DNA of 64,000 bases from JAWKUK01 sp041398605. GTDB taxonomy: Bacteria > Planctomycetota > UBA1135 > GCA-002686595. This document shows, in pieces, positions 15,919 to 25,082 of this stretch. The stretch lies in NCBI GenBank assembly GCA_041398605.1, contig JAWKUK010000020.1, positions 1 through 64,000 on the forward strand, read 5' to 3'. Position 1 is the stretch's first letter. Every line of letters begins with the position of its first letter. The notes beneath the pieces were generated by a model. That model saw only the letters and a program-made list of their open reading frames with translations, was not told the DNA's origin and ran no database searches. The position numbers were made by a program, and so were the translations under genes.

Positions 15919-16452
15919 ATGTCCGACCGTCCGACGGAGAAGTCCCTCTTCTCGCTCGCTCAGATCCAGCACCTGATGCGGGTCGAATTCAACCGCGCCC
16001 AGCGGTACGGATATCCGATCGCGTGCCTGTTGCTCGGCATCGACCGCCTCAGCGCGGTGCGCGACATGCACGGGTACGAGGCGAAGGAAGAGGTCGTCAA
16101 CGCCGTCGCCGAGCTCCTGCGCGCCGCGACGCGCGGGTCGGACTTCCTCGGGCGCCTCGGCGACGATCGCTTGCTGGCGGTCGTCCCGCACACCAATGTC
16201 CAGGGCCTCGGGACGATGGCCAAGCGCATCGTCGAGGGCGGGCGGACGCTGCGCTTCGACGGCGACGGGCGCGCGGTGTCCGTGACGCTGTCGATCGGCG
16301 GCTCGTACCAAGAGGCCGGCGACGGCGCGACGCCGTTCTTCGACGCCCTCCTGCAGACGGCCGAGGACGCGCTGTTCGACGCCCAGAACGCCGGCGGCGA
16401 CCGCGTCGTGCTGCAGCGGCCGGGCGCGGAATCGGGCGAGACCCTGGCATGA
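15919..16452 (+). CDS. Degenerate GGDEF-domain protein retaining a c-di-GMP I-site
   Basis: 177 residues, essentially one GGDEF domain (start helix MRVEFNRAQRYGYPIACLLLGID, about 20-42). The active-site loop reads R79-L-G-D-D-R-L in place of R-Y-GG(D/E)EF, so diguanylate cyclase activity is unlikely. The allosteric I-site is intact: R72-G-S-D75 followed by five residues and then the degenerate loop, exactly the RxxD-x5-GGDEF spacing of cyclases such as PleD. I infer a c-di-GMP receptor. It has no membrane or receiver domain and lies 46 bases before an NtrC-type activator gene, so the two are probably one transcript and may act together. Confidence 0.7.
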   Translation: MSDRPTEKSLFSLAQIQHLMRVEFNRAQRYGYPIACLLLGIDRLSAVRDMHGYEAKEEVVNAVAELLRAATRGSDFLGRLGDDRLLAVVPHTNVQGLGTMAKRIVEGGRTLRFDGDGRAVSVTLSIGGSYQEAGDGATPFFDALLQTAEDALFDAQNAGGDRVVLQRPGAESGETLA

Positions 16453-16498
16453 GCGCGCCGCACCCTCTGGTTTCGATCGGGCGGGGGCCACGCCCGCG

Positions 16499-17941
16499 AT
16501 GAGGGTGCTGCTCGCCGAGGACGAGGTCACGATCTTCGTGACCCTGCGCGACGCCCTCGAGGACGCCGGGCACGTCGTCGTCGGCGCGACCGACACGCAG
16601 AGCGCCTTGGCGGGGCTCGAGGCCCAGCCTGCCCCGGACGTCGTCATCACCGACGTGCGCATGCCCGGCGCGGGCGGCATGGCGGTCCTGCAGCGCTCCC
16701 TCGCGCTCGACGCCGAGCGGCCGGTCCTGTTGATGACCGGCTACGCGACCGTCGACGACGCCGTCGCGGCGATGCGCATGGGGGCGGTGGACTACGTCCA
16801 GAAGCCCTTCCGCAATGAGACGATCGTGCAGCGCGTCGCGGCGCTGGCGCGCGTGCGCTCGCTCGAGGACGAGAACCAGCGCCTGCGCACGCAGCTCGAG
16901 ACACGCGGCGCGCCCCTCGACGGCGTCGTCGGCGCCTCCGACGTCATGCGCGCCGTGTTCAGCCGCGTGCGCACCGTCGCGCCGACCGAAGCGACGGTCT
17001 GCATCGAGGGCGAGAGCGGGACAGGCAAGGAGCGCATCGCCCTCGCCGTGCACCAGTTGTCGCGGCGCGGCGACGGCCCGTTCATCGCGCTGTCGTGCGC
17101 GGCGCTGCCCGAGAACCTGCTCGAGGCCGAGCTGTTTGGGCACGAGCGCGGCGCGTTCACCGACGCGAAGAAGGCCCGCAAGGGGCGCGTCGAGCTCGCG
17201 GACCACGGCACGTTGTTCCTCGACGACATCGACGACATGCCGCTGCCGGTGCAGGTCAAGCTCCTGCGCGTGCTGCAAGAGCGCACCTTCGAGCGCGTCG
17301 GCAGCGAGGAGACCCTGCGCTCGGACTTCCGCGTCGTCGTCGCGACGAAGCTGCCGCTGCGCCAGCTCGTGCGCGACGGCAAGTTCCGCGAGGACCTCTT
17401 CTACCGCGTGCAGGTCGTGCCGGTGCTGCTGCCGCCGCTGCGCGAGCGGGTCGGCGACGTGCCGCTGCTCGCGCGCGCGCTCCTGGCGCGGCACAGCGGC
17501 GGGCGTGAATTCCACCTGCCGCCCGCGGCGTTGCGCGCGATGGAGCGCTACCCGTGGCCGGGGAACGTGCGCGAGCTCGAGAACGCGCTGCAGCGCGCGA
17601 TCGCCCTCGCCGGCGACACGGGCGAGCTCTCCGCCGAGGACCTCCTGCCGCACGACCCGCGTTGGCGCGGCGCCTTGGAGGTCACCGACGAAGTGCGGCC
17701 GCTGCGCGAGGTCCTGCGCGAGGCCGAGGGCGAGCACCTGCAGCGCGCGCTGAGCGCGACGGGCGGGCACCGCTCGCAGGCGGCCGACCTCCTGGGCATC
17801 TCGCGCAAGGTCCTGTGGGAGAAGCTGCGCGACCACGGCATCGACCAGGACGAGGACGCGGCGCCCAGGGGCTCACTCGGGAGCCAACCCGGGGGGCCGC
17901 CCGGAACGCCGCCCGGGGCGCCGCCCAGGAGCCGCGGTTGA
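16499..17941 (+). CDS. NtrC-type sigma-54-dependent response regulator
   Basis: 480 residues. Receiver domain 1-115 with acidic pair E7/D8, phospho-acceptor D52 (ITDVRMPG) and K102 (VQKPF). AAA+ domain about 140-380 with Walker A GESGTGKE (171-178) and Walker B GTLFLDDI. The sigma-54 contact loop is GAFTDA (218-223) rather than the standard GAFTGA. A Fis-type helix-turn-helix lies near 420-450 (HRSQAADLLGISRKVLWEKLRDHG). A Gly/Pro-rich tail of about 25 residues is encoded by a 12-bp repeat. A histidine kinase is not adjacent. rpoN lies 1.6 kb upstream on the other strand. Target genes cannot be named from the sequence. Confidence 0.9.
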   Translation: MRVLLAEDEVTIFVTLRDALEDAGHVVVGATDTQSALAGLEAQPAPDVVITDVRMPGAGGMAVLQRSLALDAERPVLLMTGYATVDDAVAAMRMGAVDYVQKPFRNETIVQRVAALARVRSLEDENQRLRTQLETRGAPLDGVVGASDVMRAVFSRVRTVAPTEATVCIEGESGTGKERIALAVHQLSRRGDGPFIALSCAALPENLLEAELFGHERGAFTDAKKARKGRVELADHGTLFLDDIDDMPLPVQVKLLRVLQERTFERVGSEETLRSDFRVVVATKLPLRQLVRDGKFREDLFYRVQVVPVLLPPLRERVGDVPLLARALLARHSGGREFHLPPAALRAMERYPWPGNVRELENALQRAIALAGDTGELSAEDLLPHDPRWRGALEVTDEVRPLREVLREAEGEHLQRALSATGGHRSQAADLLGISRKVLWEKLRDHGIDQDEDAAPRGSLGSQPGGPPGTPPGAPPRSRG

Positions 17942-18843
17942 GCGCCGCAGAGCATCCGCCCTCGCCCGCCTGGGCCGCGTCGTTCCGCGCGCTGCCGAGC
18001 GTGCGGCTCACGGGCGAGGCGCTCGTGATCAGCGACCTGCACCTGCCGCCCAACGCCGGCGCGGCGACGGACATGTTCGTGGCGTGGTGCGCCGAGATCG
18101 CGCGCGACCTGCGCGCAGGGCAAGGGCCAAACCGGCGCGTGACGCGCTTCGTGTGCCTCGGCGATCTCTTCGACGTGTGGGTCGGGCGCTGCCAACTGGA
18201 GCTGTCCGGCACCGGGCCCGTCGCGGAGGCGCTGCGCGCGCTCGGGGCGCTCGGTGTCGCGTGTGACCTGGTGCCGGGGAACCGCGATTCGCTGCTCGAC
18301 GAAGCGTTCGCGGCGCGCGCAGGTGTCGCGCTGTGGCCGGACGGCTTCGTCCTCGTCGCGGCCAATGGCGCGCGCGTGCTGTGCCTGCACGGCGACGATC
18401 TGTGCGTGCGCGAGCGCGGGTACCTGCGGCTGCGGCGCGTCATGCGCTCGCGCGCGATGCGCGCGCTGTCGCGCGTGGCGCCGCTGTGGTTCGCGCGCCG
18501 CGTCGGCCGCGGGCTGCGCCAGCGGTACTCTGGGGCGCTGCGCCCTGCGAGCGATACACGCGGGCCCCAGCGCGACGCGGCCCTCGCCGCGGCGCAGGCG
18601 GCGCGCGCGGAGGTCCTGTTGTCGGGCCATAGCCACGCGCCGTCGGACCTCGAGCTGCGCGCAGGCGGCCGCGGCCCCGGCGCTGGGGGGGCCGCTCGCA
18701 AGGACCCGGCAGACATCGCCCTGGGCGAGCCCGCCCCGAGCGTGCGCTGGGTCACGCTCGGCGCGTTTGGCGACGCGGCCGACCTCGTGCACCTCGGCGC
18801 TGACGGCGCCGCGACCGTCCGCGACAGCGCGCCTCGGCGCTGA
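17938..18843 (+). CDS. lpxH: UDP-2,3-diacylglucosamine diphosphatase-like metallophosphoesterase
   Basis: 301 residues from a TTG that overlaps the stop of the activator gene (TTGA). The calcineurin-like phosphoesterase set is complete and of LpxH type: ISDLHL (Asp-x-His), LGDLFDVWVG, PGNRD, LCLHGDDLC and SGHSHAP. LpxH removes UMP from UDP-2,3-diacylglucosamine in lipid A synthesis at the inner membrane, consistent with a lipopolysaccharide-bearing outer membrane. About 40-60 residues longer than E. coli LpxH, through an N-terminal extension and a Gly/Ala insert near 240-260. No other lpx gene is adjacent, so another UDP-sugar substrate is possible. Confidence 0.75.
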   Translation: MSAAEHPPSPAWAASFRALPSVRLTGEALVISDLHLPPNAGAATDMFVAWCAEIARDLRAGQGPNRRVTRFVCLGDLFDVWVGRCQLELSGTGPVAEALRALGALGVACDLVPGNRDSLLDEAFAARAGVALWPDGFVLVAANGARVLCLHGDDLCVRERGYLRLRRVMRSRAMRALSRVAPLWFARRVGRGLRQRYSGALRPASDTRGPQRDAALAAAQAARAEVLLSGHSHAPSDLELRAGGRGPGAGGAARKDPADIALGEPAPSVRWVTLGAFGDAADLVHLGADGAATVRDSAPRR

Positions 18844-18886
18844 GCGGCGGCGTGTCGGGAGCTCCGCTAGCGCGCATGGCGCGCGC

Positions 18887-18982
18887 GGCCCAGTGGCGCA
18901 CTGGCGCAGTGGCGCAGTGGCCCGGAGGCGCACTGGCGCAGTGGCCCAGTGGCGCACTGGCGCAATGGCCCGGTGGCCCGGG
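18887..18982. repeat. 8-bp tandem repeat, 12 copies
   Basis: Twelve contiguous 8-bp units, mostly GGCGCAGT or GGCGCACT with GGCCCAGT and GGCCCGGT variants, in the 290-base gap between lpxH and cmk. The stretch after it (to about 19020) is G-rich and looks like further decay of the same unit. No spacers, so it is not CRISPR-like. Confidence 0.85.
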
Positions 18983-19133
18983 GGGGCGGTGGCTCAGGGG
19001 CCGGGGGAGCGCGGGGGCCGAGCGTTGAATCGACGCGTTCCCTGGGACGTCGCAGTTGCAACGCGGCGCCTGTCGGCCCATCTTCTGCGCTCGCCTCGGC
19101 GCCGCAGCGCGGCGCGCTTCGAGGCCGCTCCGC

Positions 19134-19889
19134 ATGATCATTGCCATCGATGGACCCGCAGCGTCCGGGAAGTCCACCGCAGCCCGCGCGCTCGCCGCGC
19201 AGCTCGGCTTTGTGTTCCTCGACACCGGCGCGATGTACCGCGCCGTGACCCACGAGGTGCTGGCGCAGGGCCTCGAGCCCGGTGACGAGGCGGGCTGCGC
19301 GCTCGTCGCGGGGCACCTGCGGTTCGACCTCGGACAGGGCGGGCGGCTGCTCGTGCTCTCGGACGGCGTCGAGGTCGCCGACGCGGCCCTGCGCACGGCC
19401 GAGGTGACCCGCAACGTGTCCGAGGTCGCCGCGCATTCGACGGTGCGCCGCGTGCTGGTCGCGCACCAGCAAGGCCTCGGTCGGCGGGCGCGCACGGTCG
19501 GCGGCGGCGTCGTCGCCGAAGGGCGCGACACGACGACCGTGGTGTTCCCCGACGCGGAGCACAAGTTCTTCCTCGTCGCGAGCCCCGCGGAGCGCGCGCG
19601 GCGGCGGGCGCTCGAAGAGGCGCGGCGCGCCGCGCCGGGGGCTGCGACGGACGTGAGCGTCGCGGCCCTCGATCCCGCGCACGTGACCGAGATCCAGCGC
19701 GACATCGAGCGGCGTGACACCTACGACTCCACGCGCGCGGACTCGCCCTTGCGCCAGCACCCCGACGCGGTCGCGCTGGTGACCGACGGCCTCGACGCGG
19801 CCGCGGTGGTCGCTGCGCTCGTCGAGGTCGTCCAGCCGACCCTCGCGGGCGGCGCCCAGACGCTTGGCCCCGGGGGAGCCCGTGCTTGA
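19134..19889 (+). CDS. cmk: Cytidylate kinase
   Basis: 251 residues from ATG 19134. Walker A GPAASGKST at residues 7-15, then FLDTGAMYRAVT, EGRDTTTVVFPDAEHKFFLVAS (CMP-binding and lid region) and an Arg-rich DIERRDTYDSTRADSPL segment are diagnostic of bacterial CMP/dCMP kinase, which phosphorylates CMP and dCMP with ATP. Cmk, plsC and rpsA in this order is a widespread bacterial arrangement. Its stop overlaps the TTG start of plsC (TTGA). Confidence 0.95.
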   Translation: MIIAIDGPAASGKSTAARALAAQLGFVFLDTGAMYRAVTHEVLAQGLEPGDEAGCALVAGHLRFDLGQGGRLLVLSDGVEVADAALRTAEVTRNVSEVAAHSTVRRVLVAHQQGLGRRARTVGGGVVAEGRDTTTVVFPDAEHKFFLVASPAERARRRALEEARRAAPGAATDVSVAALDPAHVTEIQRDIERRDTYDSTRADSPLRQHPDAVALVTDGLDAAAVVAALVEVVQPTLAGGAQTLGPGGARA

Positions 19890-20632
19890 GCGGAGCGTCG
19901 GCTGAAACCCGCGCCGAGCCCACAGAGCCCGCGCCGATCGTCCACCGTGGCGTCGTCTACCGCGCGGTCATGGCGACCGCGTCCGCGACCCTGCGCTTCT
20001 GGACCGGGGTCAGGGTCTCCGGGCTCGAGCACCTCCCGCCCGGCGCCGCGGTGATCGCGGCGAACCACCGCTCGACCCTCGACATCCCGCTGATCGCGCA
20101 CGCCGCGGCCCTGCGCCCAGCCGGGCGGCGCCACGTCTGCTTTGTCGCCCGGGCGTCCCTCGCCGAGTCGCGCCTGCTCGGGTGGATCATGCGGCATGCT
20201 GGCGCAGTGCTGATCGCCCGCGGGCGCCCGGACCGCGGGGCGCTGAGGTCGATCGCGGCGCACCTGGCCGCCGGGGACCTGGTCGGGATCTTCCCCGAGG
20301 GCACGCGGGGGGCGTCGCCGGACCTCCAGCCCTTCCAATCCGGGGCCCTCTACGCCGCCCGGCGGGCCGCCGTGCCGGTGGTCCCCTGCGCCATCGCGGG
20401 GAGCCGTGAGGCATGGCCGCCGGGTCGACGCTTCCCAATTCGGCGCCAAGTCGCCATTCTATTTGGCCCAGCGATCGATCCGGCCGACCCGGACGCATTG
20501 CTCCGAGTGCGCACGTGGGTGCGCGGCGCCCTCGCCGCGTGCCCCGAGCACCCGCCCCTCCCGCCAGAGCCCGCCACGGACGACCCCGTCCAGGCGACGA
20601 CGGCGGGGGACCCGGCGGGCCACACGGAGTGA
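19886..20632 (+). CDS. plsC: 1-acyl-sn-glycerol-3-phosphate acyltransferase
   Basis: 248 residues, TTG start overlapping the cmk stop. The acyltransferase motif NHRSTLD (HX4D) is at about residues 67-73 and FPEGTRG at about 136-142; both are the catalytic and phosphate-binding motifs of PlsC-type enzymes, which acylate lysophosphatidate at sn-2 on the inner membrane. The C-terminal 30 residues are Pro-rich and unlike the core. Located between cmk and rpsA. Confidence 0.9.
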   Translation: MSGASAETRAEPTEPAPIVHRGVVYRAVMATASATLRFWTGVRVSGLEHLPPGAAVIAANHRSTLDIPLIAHAAALRPAGRRHVCFVARASLAESRLLGWIMRHAGAVLIARGRPDRGALRSIAAHLAAGDLVGIFPEGTRGASPDLQPFQSGALYAARRAAVPVVPCAIAGSREAWPPGRRFPIRRQVAILFGPAIDPADPDALLRVRTWVRGALAACPEHPPLPPEPATDDPVQATTAGDPAGHTE

Positions 20633-20818
20633 GCGCGTTCGAGTCGCGGGCGCCGACAAGGCGCGCAAGGTCTGCCGACGCTGGGTCGACAACGCACACT
20701 CCTCGATCGCCCGCGGTCGAGGCGCCGCTCGGGGGCGCGCCCCGTGATCCCAATCCACTTACTTTACGTCCCACGCGTCGGTCACGGCCTCGCGCGGGTC
20801 CTTCCCAGATCCATTCCC

Positions 20819-22546
20819 ATGGCAGTCGCTTCGCGACGTGTCCGTAAGTACGAGCTCGACACCACCGACCTCGATCGTCAGATCGATGCGGCGATGGGCA
20901 ACGTCGACCTCGAGAGCCTCAACGAGTCGCTCAACGCTTCGATCGTCGACATCCACCCCGGCCAGATCGTCAAGGCCACCGTCGACTCGGTCGACGTGCG
21001 CACCGGTTTGGTCGTGCTCGACGTCGGCGGCAAAGCCGAAGGTCAAGTCTCGCTGTCGGAGTTCGGCGACGAGATGCCCGTCGCTGGGCAAGTCTTCGAG
21101 GTGTACTTCGAAGGCCTCGACGAGAACGACATGTCGCTCCTCTCGAAGCGCCGGGCGGACCGCCTGCGTGCTTGGGAGCGGGTCTCCGAGACGTACCACG
21201 AAGGCGATGACATCCAGGGCATCGTCCAGCGCAAGATCAAGGGCGGCCTCCTCGTCGACGTCGAAGGCGTCAACGTGTTCCTGCCCGCGAGCCAGGTCGC
21301 GCTGCGTCGCACCAGCGACGTCGCGGACTTCATCGGCGAGCCGGTTCGCGCGCGCATCATCAAGATCGATGCGGAGCGCATGAACATCGTCGTATCGCGC
21401 CGGAAGCTCCTCGAAGAGGAGCGCCACAAGCAGAAGGAGTTCCTCCTCAAGGACCTCCACGAGGGTCAGATCCGCACGGGTACGGTCAAGAACATCGCCG
21501 ACTTCGGCGTGTTCGTCGACCTCGGCGGCATCGACGGTCTCCTGCACATCACGGACATGTCGTGGGGCCGGATCAACCACCCCTCCGAGATGGTGCAGCT
21601 CGAGGAAGAGATCGAGGTCAAGGTCCTGCGCGTCGACTTCGAGCGCGAGCGCATCGCCCTCGGCATCAAGCAGAAGACCGCGTCCCCGTGGGAAGGCGTC
21701 GAAGCGCGCTACCCCGTCGGCAGCAAGCACAAGGGCGAGGTCGTCAACATCATGTCGTACGGCGCCTTCGTCAAGCTCGAAGAGGGCATCGAAGGCCTCG
21801 TCCACATCTCCGAGATGTCGTGGACGCGCCGCGTGAACCACCCGAGCGAGCTCGTCAAGACGGGCGACCCGGTCGAGGTGGTCGTGTTGGAGTTCAACCA
21901 CCAGAAGCAGGAGATCTCGCTCGGCATGAAGCAGGCCGAGACGAACCCCTGGGACCTTGTGGAAGAGCACTACCCGGTCGGCACCGTCATCGAGGGCACC
22001 GTCCGCAACCTCACGAGCTACGGCGCCTTCGTCGAGATCGAAGAGGGCATCGACGGCCTGCTGCACGTCTCCGACATGTCGTGGACGAAGAAAGTCGCGC
22101 ACCCGTCCGAGATGGTGCACAAGGGCGACAAGCTCCAGTGCGTCGTGCTCTCGGTCGACAAAGAGAAGAAGCGCATCGCGCTCGGCAAGAAGCAGCTCAG
22201 CCCCGACCCGTGGATGGAGGAGATCCCCTCCAACTACCACGTCGGCGACCTGCTCTCGGGCTTCGTCACGAAGATCACCAACTTCGGTGTGTTCGTGAAG
22301 CTCGACGACGACCTCGAGGGGTTGTTGCACATCTCCGAGCTGACCGATGACCGTGATGCGAAGCCCGAGGACATCCTCGCGCCGGGCATGAAGGTCGAAG
22401 TGCGCGTCATCCGCGTCGACATCGACGAGCGCAAGATCGGCCTCTCGTTCGTGCACGCGGACTTCGCCGAGAACGCGGACGTCCCGCGCGGCGCCGCCGT
22501 CGTGACGGAGACGCCGGAGCACGCCGAAGGCGGCGAGGGCGAGTGA
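20819..22546 (+). CDS. rpsA: 30S ribosomal protein S1
   Basis: 575 residues from ATG 20819. Six S1/OB RNA-binding repeats can be counted (about 48-118, 130-198, 217-286, 304-373, 391-460, 478-548); repeats 3-6 carry the strong FGVFVDL/YGAFVKL-GLLHIS-MSW pattern and the first two are divergent, as in E. coli S1. S1 helps mRNA bind to the 30S subunit, notable in a genome where Shine-Dalgarno sequences look weak. Preceded by a 186-base gap in which I see no convincing promoter; TGA is followed by a run of five T. Confidence 0.96.
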   Translation: MAVASRRVRKYELDTTDLDRQIDAAMGNVDLESLNESLNASIVDIHPGQIVKATVDSVDVRTGLVVLDVGGKAEGQVSLSEFGDEMPVAGQVFEVYFEGLDENDMSLLSKRRADRLRAWERVSETYHEGDDIQGIVQRKIKGGLLVDVEGVNVFLPASQVALRRTSDVADFIGEPVRARIIKIDAERMNIVVSRRKLLEEERHKQKEFLLKDLHEGQIRTGTVKNIADFGVFVDLGGIDGLLHITDMSWGRINHPSEMVQLEEEIEVKVLRVDFERERIALGIKQKTASPWEGVEARYPVGSKHKGEVVNIMSYGAFVKLEEGIEGLVHISEMSWTRRVNHPSELVKTGDPVEVVVLEFNHQKQEISLGMKQAETNPWDLVEEHYPVGTVIEGTVRNLTSYGAFVEIEEGIDGLLHVSDMSWTKKVAHPSEMVHKGDKLQCVVLSVDKEKKRIALGKKQLSPDPWMEEIPSNYHVGDLLSGFVTKITNFGVFVKLDDDLEGLLHISELTDDRDAKPEDILAPGMKVEVRVIRVDIDERKIGLSFVHADFAENADVPRGAAVVTETPEHAEGGEGE

Positions 22547-22671
22547 GCCTTTTTCGATCGCTCTCCGCGTGACCTTGCGCGGGGACCGAGGTAGGCGCGG
22601 GTGGTGGGCGATGGCCCGCCGCCCGCGCGCTTGTTCCAGCCACACTTGCGCGCTGCCCGCTGCCCGCTGCC

Positions 22672-23745
22672 ATGCAGGAATCACCGCAGAACTCGACCGA
22701 TCATCCTCGCTCCCGAGGCCGCGGTCCGCTCCGCCCCCGCGGCCACCGCGGGCTCGCGCTCGCGCTCGGCGCCTGTGCGGCGCTCTCCGCCTGCCGCAAC
22801 GTCGAGCGCGCGCCGTACGCCACGTTGCACCCGACCTATCGCCCTACGTTGGCGGCGGTGCAGGACGCGCTCGACCACGAGGAGCTCGAGGTCGCGGCCC
22901 GCACGCTCCAGCGCTGGCGCGCGCGGCTGACGGCCGACCGAGCGTTCGCGGCGAACGCGGAGACGGTCGACACCTCCCGGCCGGGCCCCGAGGCCTTGGA
23001 CGCAGCGTTCGGGATGGTCGAGCGGCTCGAGAGCATCGTGGAAGGGCGGCGGGTGCTCGCCGCGCTGGACCTCGGGATCTCGCTGCGCCGCGTGCCCGAC
23101 GCGCAGCGCGTCGAGGTGCACCTGAGCGTCCAGAGCCGGTGGCCGAGCGACCTCGAGTGGCAGCCGGGCCCCGGGATCCTCGAGGTCGAGCGCTTGTCGC
23201 TCGAGCCGACGAGCGGCCGTGAGTCGCGCGGGCTCGAGACCGTGCCGCTGCCGAGGGAGCTCCGGCTCACGCTGCCCGCGGGCGGCACGTTGGACGTCGT
23301 GCTGAACGAATTGCCGATCGGTGTGCCGCCGGGGGCGATCGCGACGCGCATCCGCTGCGCCGTCGTGCTGCGCGGCGGGACGCTCCTCGTCGATGGGCGC
23401 GAGCTGCCGTCGCGGCCGACGGACGTGCGCTCGGCCGAGCGCACGGACTTGCCGAGCTGGCTGCCGGCGGCGCCGGTGGAGCCCGAGGAGCTCGCGCGCC
23501 TCGCCGCGTACCCGGAGGCGACGCAGGCGGCCCTCGTCGAGCGCGCGGTGCGGATCCTGCCCGAGCAGCGCCTTGACGCGCTGGAGCTCCTGCGTGAGCC
23601 CGGGGGCGCGCGCCGCAACGAGGACTTCCCGCCCTTGGTGCCGGTGTTGCGTTGGCTCTCGGGCACCGTGCGTCCGAACCGGGACGTGGAGTTTTGGCGC
23701 GCCTACCTCGCCGAGGCCCGCTGGCGCCGCGACACGACGCGCTAA
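22672..23745 (+). CDS. Putative lipoprotein, function unknown
   Basis: 357 residues. A basic leader of about 26 residues precedes a hydrophobic stretch and a lipobox LSAC with Cys41; the long leader may mean the true start lies downstream. The rest is soluble, with beta-strand-rich middle (LDLGISLRRVPDAQRVEVHLSVQS; LRLTLPAGGTLDVVLNELPIG) and a helical end that contains a HEAT-like LARLAAYPEATQAALVERAVRIL stretch. No family is recognised. It is 73 bases before tyrS on the same strand and may be co-transcribed with it. Confidence 0.6.
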   Translation: MQESPQNSTDHPRSRGRGPLRPRGHRGLALALGACAALSACRNVERAPYATLHPTYRPTLAAVQDALDHEELEVAARTLQRWRARLTADRAFAANAETVDTSRPGPEALDAAFGMVERLESIVEGRRVLAALDLGISLRRVPDAQRVEVHLSVQSRWPSDLEWQPGPGILEVERLSLEPTSGRESRGLETVPLPRELRLTLPAGGTLDVVLNELPIGVPPGAIATRIRCAVVLRGGTLLVDGRELPSRPTDVRSAERTDLPSWLPAAPVEPEELARLAAYPEATQAALVERAVRILPEQRLDALELLREPGGARRNEDFPPLVPVLRWLSGTVRPNRDVEFWRAYLAEARWRRDTTR

Positions 23746-23815
23746 CGGGCCCGCGTCGCGCCGGGATCGGCGCTGCCACTGGACATGCGCCGCGCCAGCG
23801 GGCGGAATGTCGGCT

Positions 23816-25036
23816 ATGCAGGACTCAGCGGACCCGGCGCTCGAAGCGCGCGTCGACGAGCACATCGCCGCGTTTCGGCGCGGCGCGGTGGATTTGATCG
23901 AAGAGACGCAGCTACGGAACGTGCTGCGCGGCGCGCTCGCCGCGGGGCGGCCGCTGCGGATCAAGTTCGGGATGGACCCGAGCTCGAAGGACCTGCACCT
24001 CGGGCACGGCGTGCAGCTCATGAAGCTGCGCGACCTGCAGTTGCTCGGGCATCAGATCGTGTTGATCGTCGGTGACGCGACGGCGATGGTGGGGGACCCG
24101 AGCGGGCGCAACAAGCTGCGGCCGGTCCTGACCCGCGCGCAGGTCGAGGAGAACCTCGCGACGTACACGCAGCAGGCGTCGCTCATCCTCGACATGGCGC
24201 GCACGGAGGTGCGGCGCAACTCCGAGTGGTTCTTCACGATGGGCTTCGACGGGATCCTCGACCTGACGACGCGCATGACGGTCGCGCGGATGCTCGAGCG
24301 CGACACGTTCCAGACGCGGATGGAAGCCAAGGAGCCGATCGGCATCAACGAGTTCCTGTACCCGTTGATGCAGGGGTGGGACTCGGTGAAGGTCGAGGCC
24401 GACGTGGAGCTCGGCGGGACGGACCAGTTGTTCAACCTGCTGGTCGGGCGCACGTTGCAGGAGCAGGAGAAGCAGCGGCCGCAGTGTGTCCTGACCCAGG
24501 ACCTCATCAATGGCTTGGATGGCCGCAAGATGAGCAAGTCCTACGACAACGCGGTCGGCTTGACGGCGGACGCGAAGGAGATGACGTTCCGCGTGATGCA
24601 GATCGCGGACGAGGTCATGGAGACCTGGTTCCTGTACCTGACGCGGCTGCCCGAGGCGGAGTACAAGGCGCTGCTGGCGGGCCACCCGCGCGAGGCCAAA
24701 GTGCGCCTCGCGCATGAGATCACGCGCTTCTTCCACGGCGAGGACGCGGCGCGCGAGGCCGCTGAGCGCTTCGAGCGCGAGGTGGTGCGCAAAGAGCTGC
24801 CGGACGACCTGCCGACGATCGCGTGGGACGCGGCGTGGGGCGCGGGGCTGGCGCTGCCGAACCTCTTGAAGGAGCTCGGGCTGTGCGCGAGCACGTCTGA
24901 CGCGCGCCGCCAAGTGGACCAGGGCGGCGTGCGCCTCGACGGCGTCGTGCAGACGGACAAGGCGCTCGTCGTGGCGCGCCCCGCGAGCCCGCTGCTCGTG
25001 CAAGTCGGCAAGAAGCGCGCCGCCCGCCTCGCGTAG
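23816..25036 (+). CDS. tyrS: Tyrosyl-tRNA synthetase
   Basis: 406 residues from ATG 23816, preceded by GGCGGA at 23801-23806; an in-frame ATG at 23807 would add three residues. The class I motifs are DLHLGHG (HIGH equivalent) and GRKMSKS (KMSKS), with LGGTDQLFNLLVGRTLQ between them. The C-terminal ~65 residues form the S4-type tRNA-binding domain (SDARRQVDQGGVRLDGVVQTDK). This is the shorter TyrRS type. It is convergent with the Ldh-family gene 46 bases downstream. Confidence 0.96.
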   Translation: MQDSADPALEARVDEHIAAFRRGAVDLIEETQLRNVLRGALAAGRPLRIKFGMDPSSKDLHLGHGVQLMKLRDLQLLGHQIVLIVGDATAMVGDPSGRNKLRPVLTRAQVEENLATYTQQASLILDMARTEVRRNSEWFFTMGFDGILDLTTRMTVARMLERDTFQTRMEAKEPIGINEFLYPLMQGWDSVKVEADVELGGTDQLFNLLVGRTLQEQEKQRPQCVLTQDLINGLDGRKMSKSYDNAVGLTADAKEMTFRVMQIADEVMETWFLYLTRLPEAEYKALLAGHPREAKVRLAHEITRFFHGEDAAREAAERFEREVVRKELPDDLPTIAWDAAWGAGLALPNLLKELGLCASTSDARRQVDQGGVRLDGVVQTDKALVVARPASPLLVQVGKKRAARLA

Positions 25037-25082
25037 GGCCTGTCGTTCGCCGCGCGGGGCCGGGTCCGCTGGGCCGGCGCCG

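Noticed and set aside
22547..22671. Possible terminator after rpsA
   Set aside because: A T5 run follows the stop, but the nearest stem (CCGCG/CGCGG) is only five pairs and lies after the T-run.
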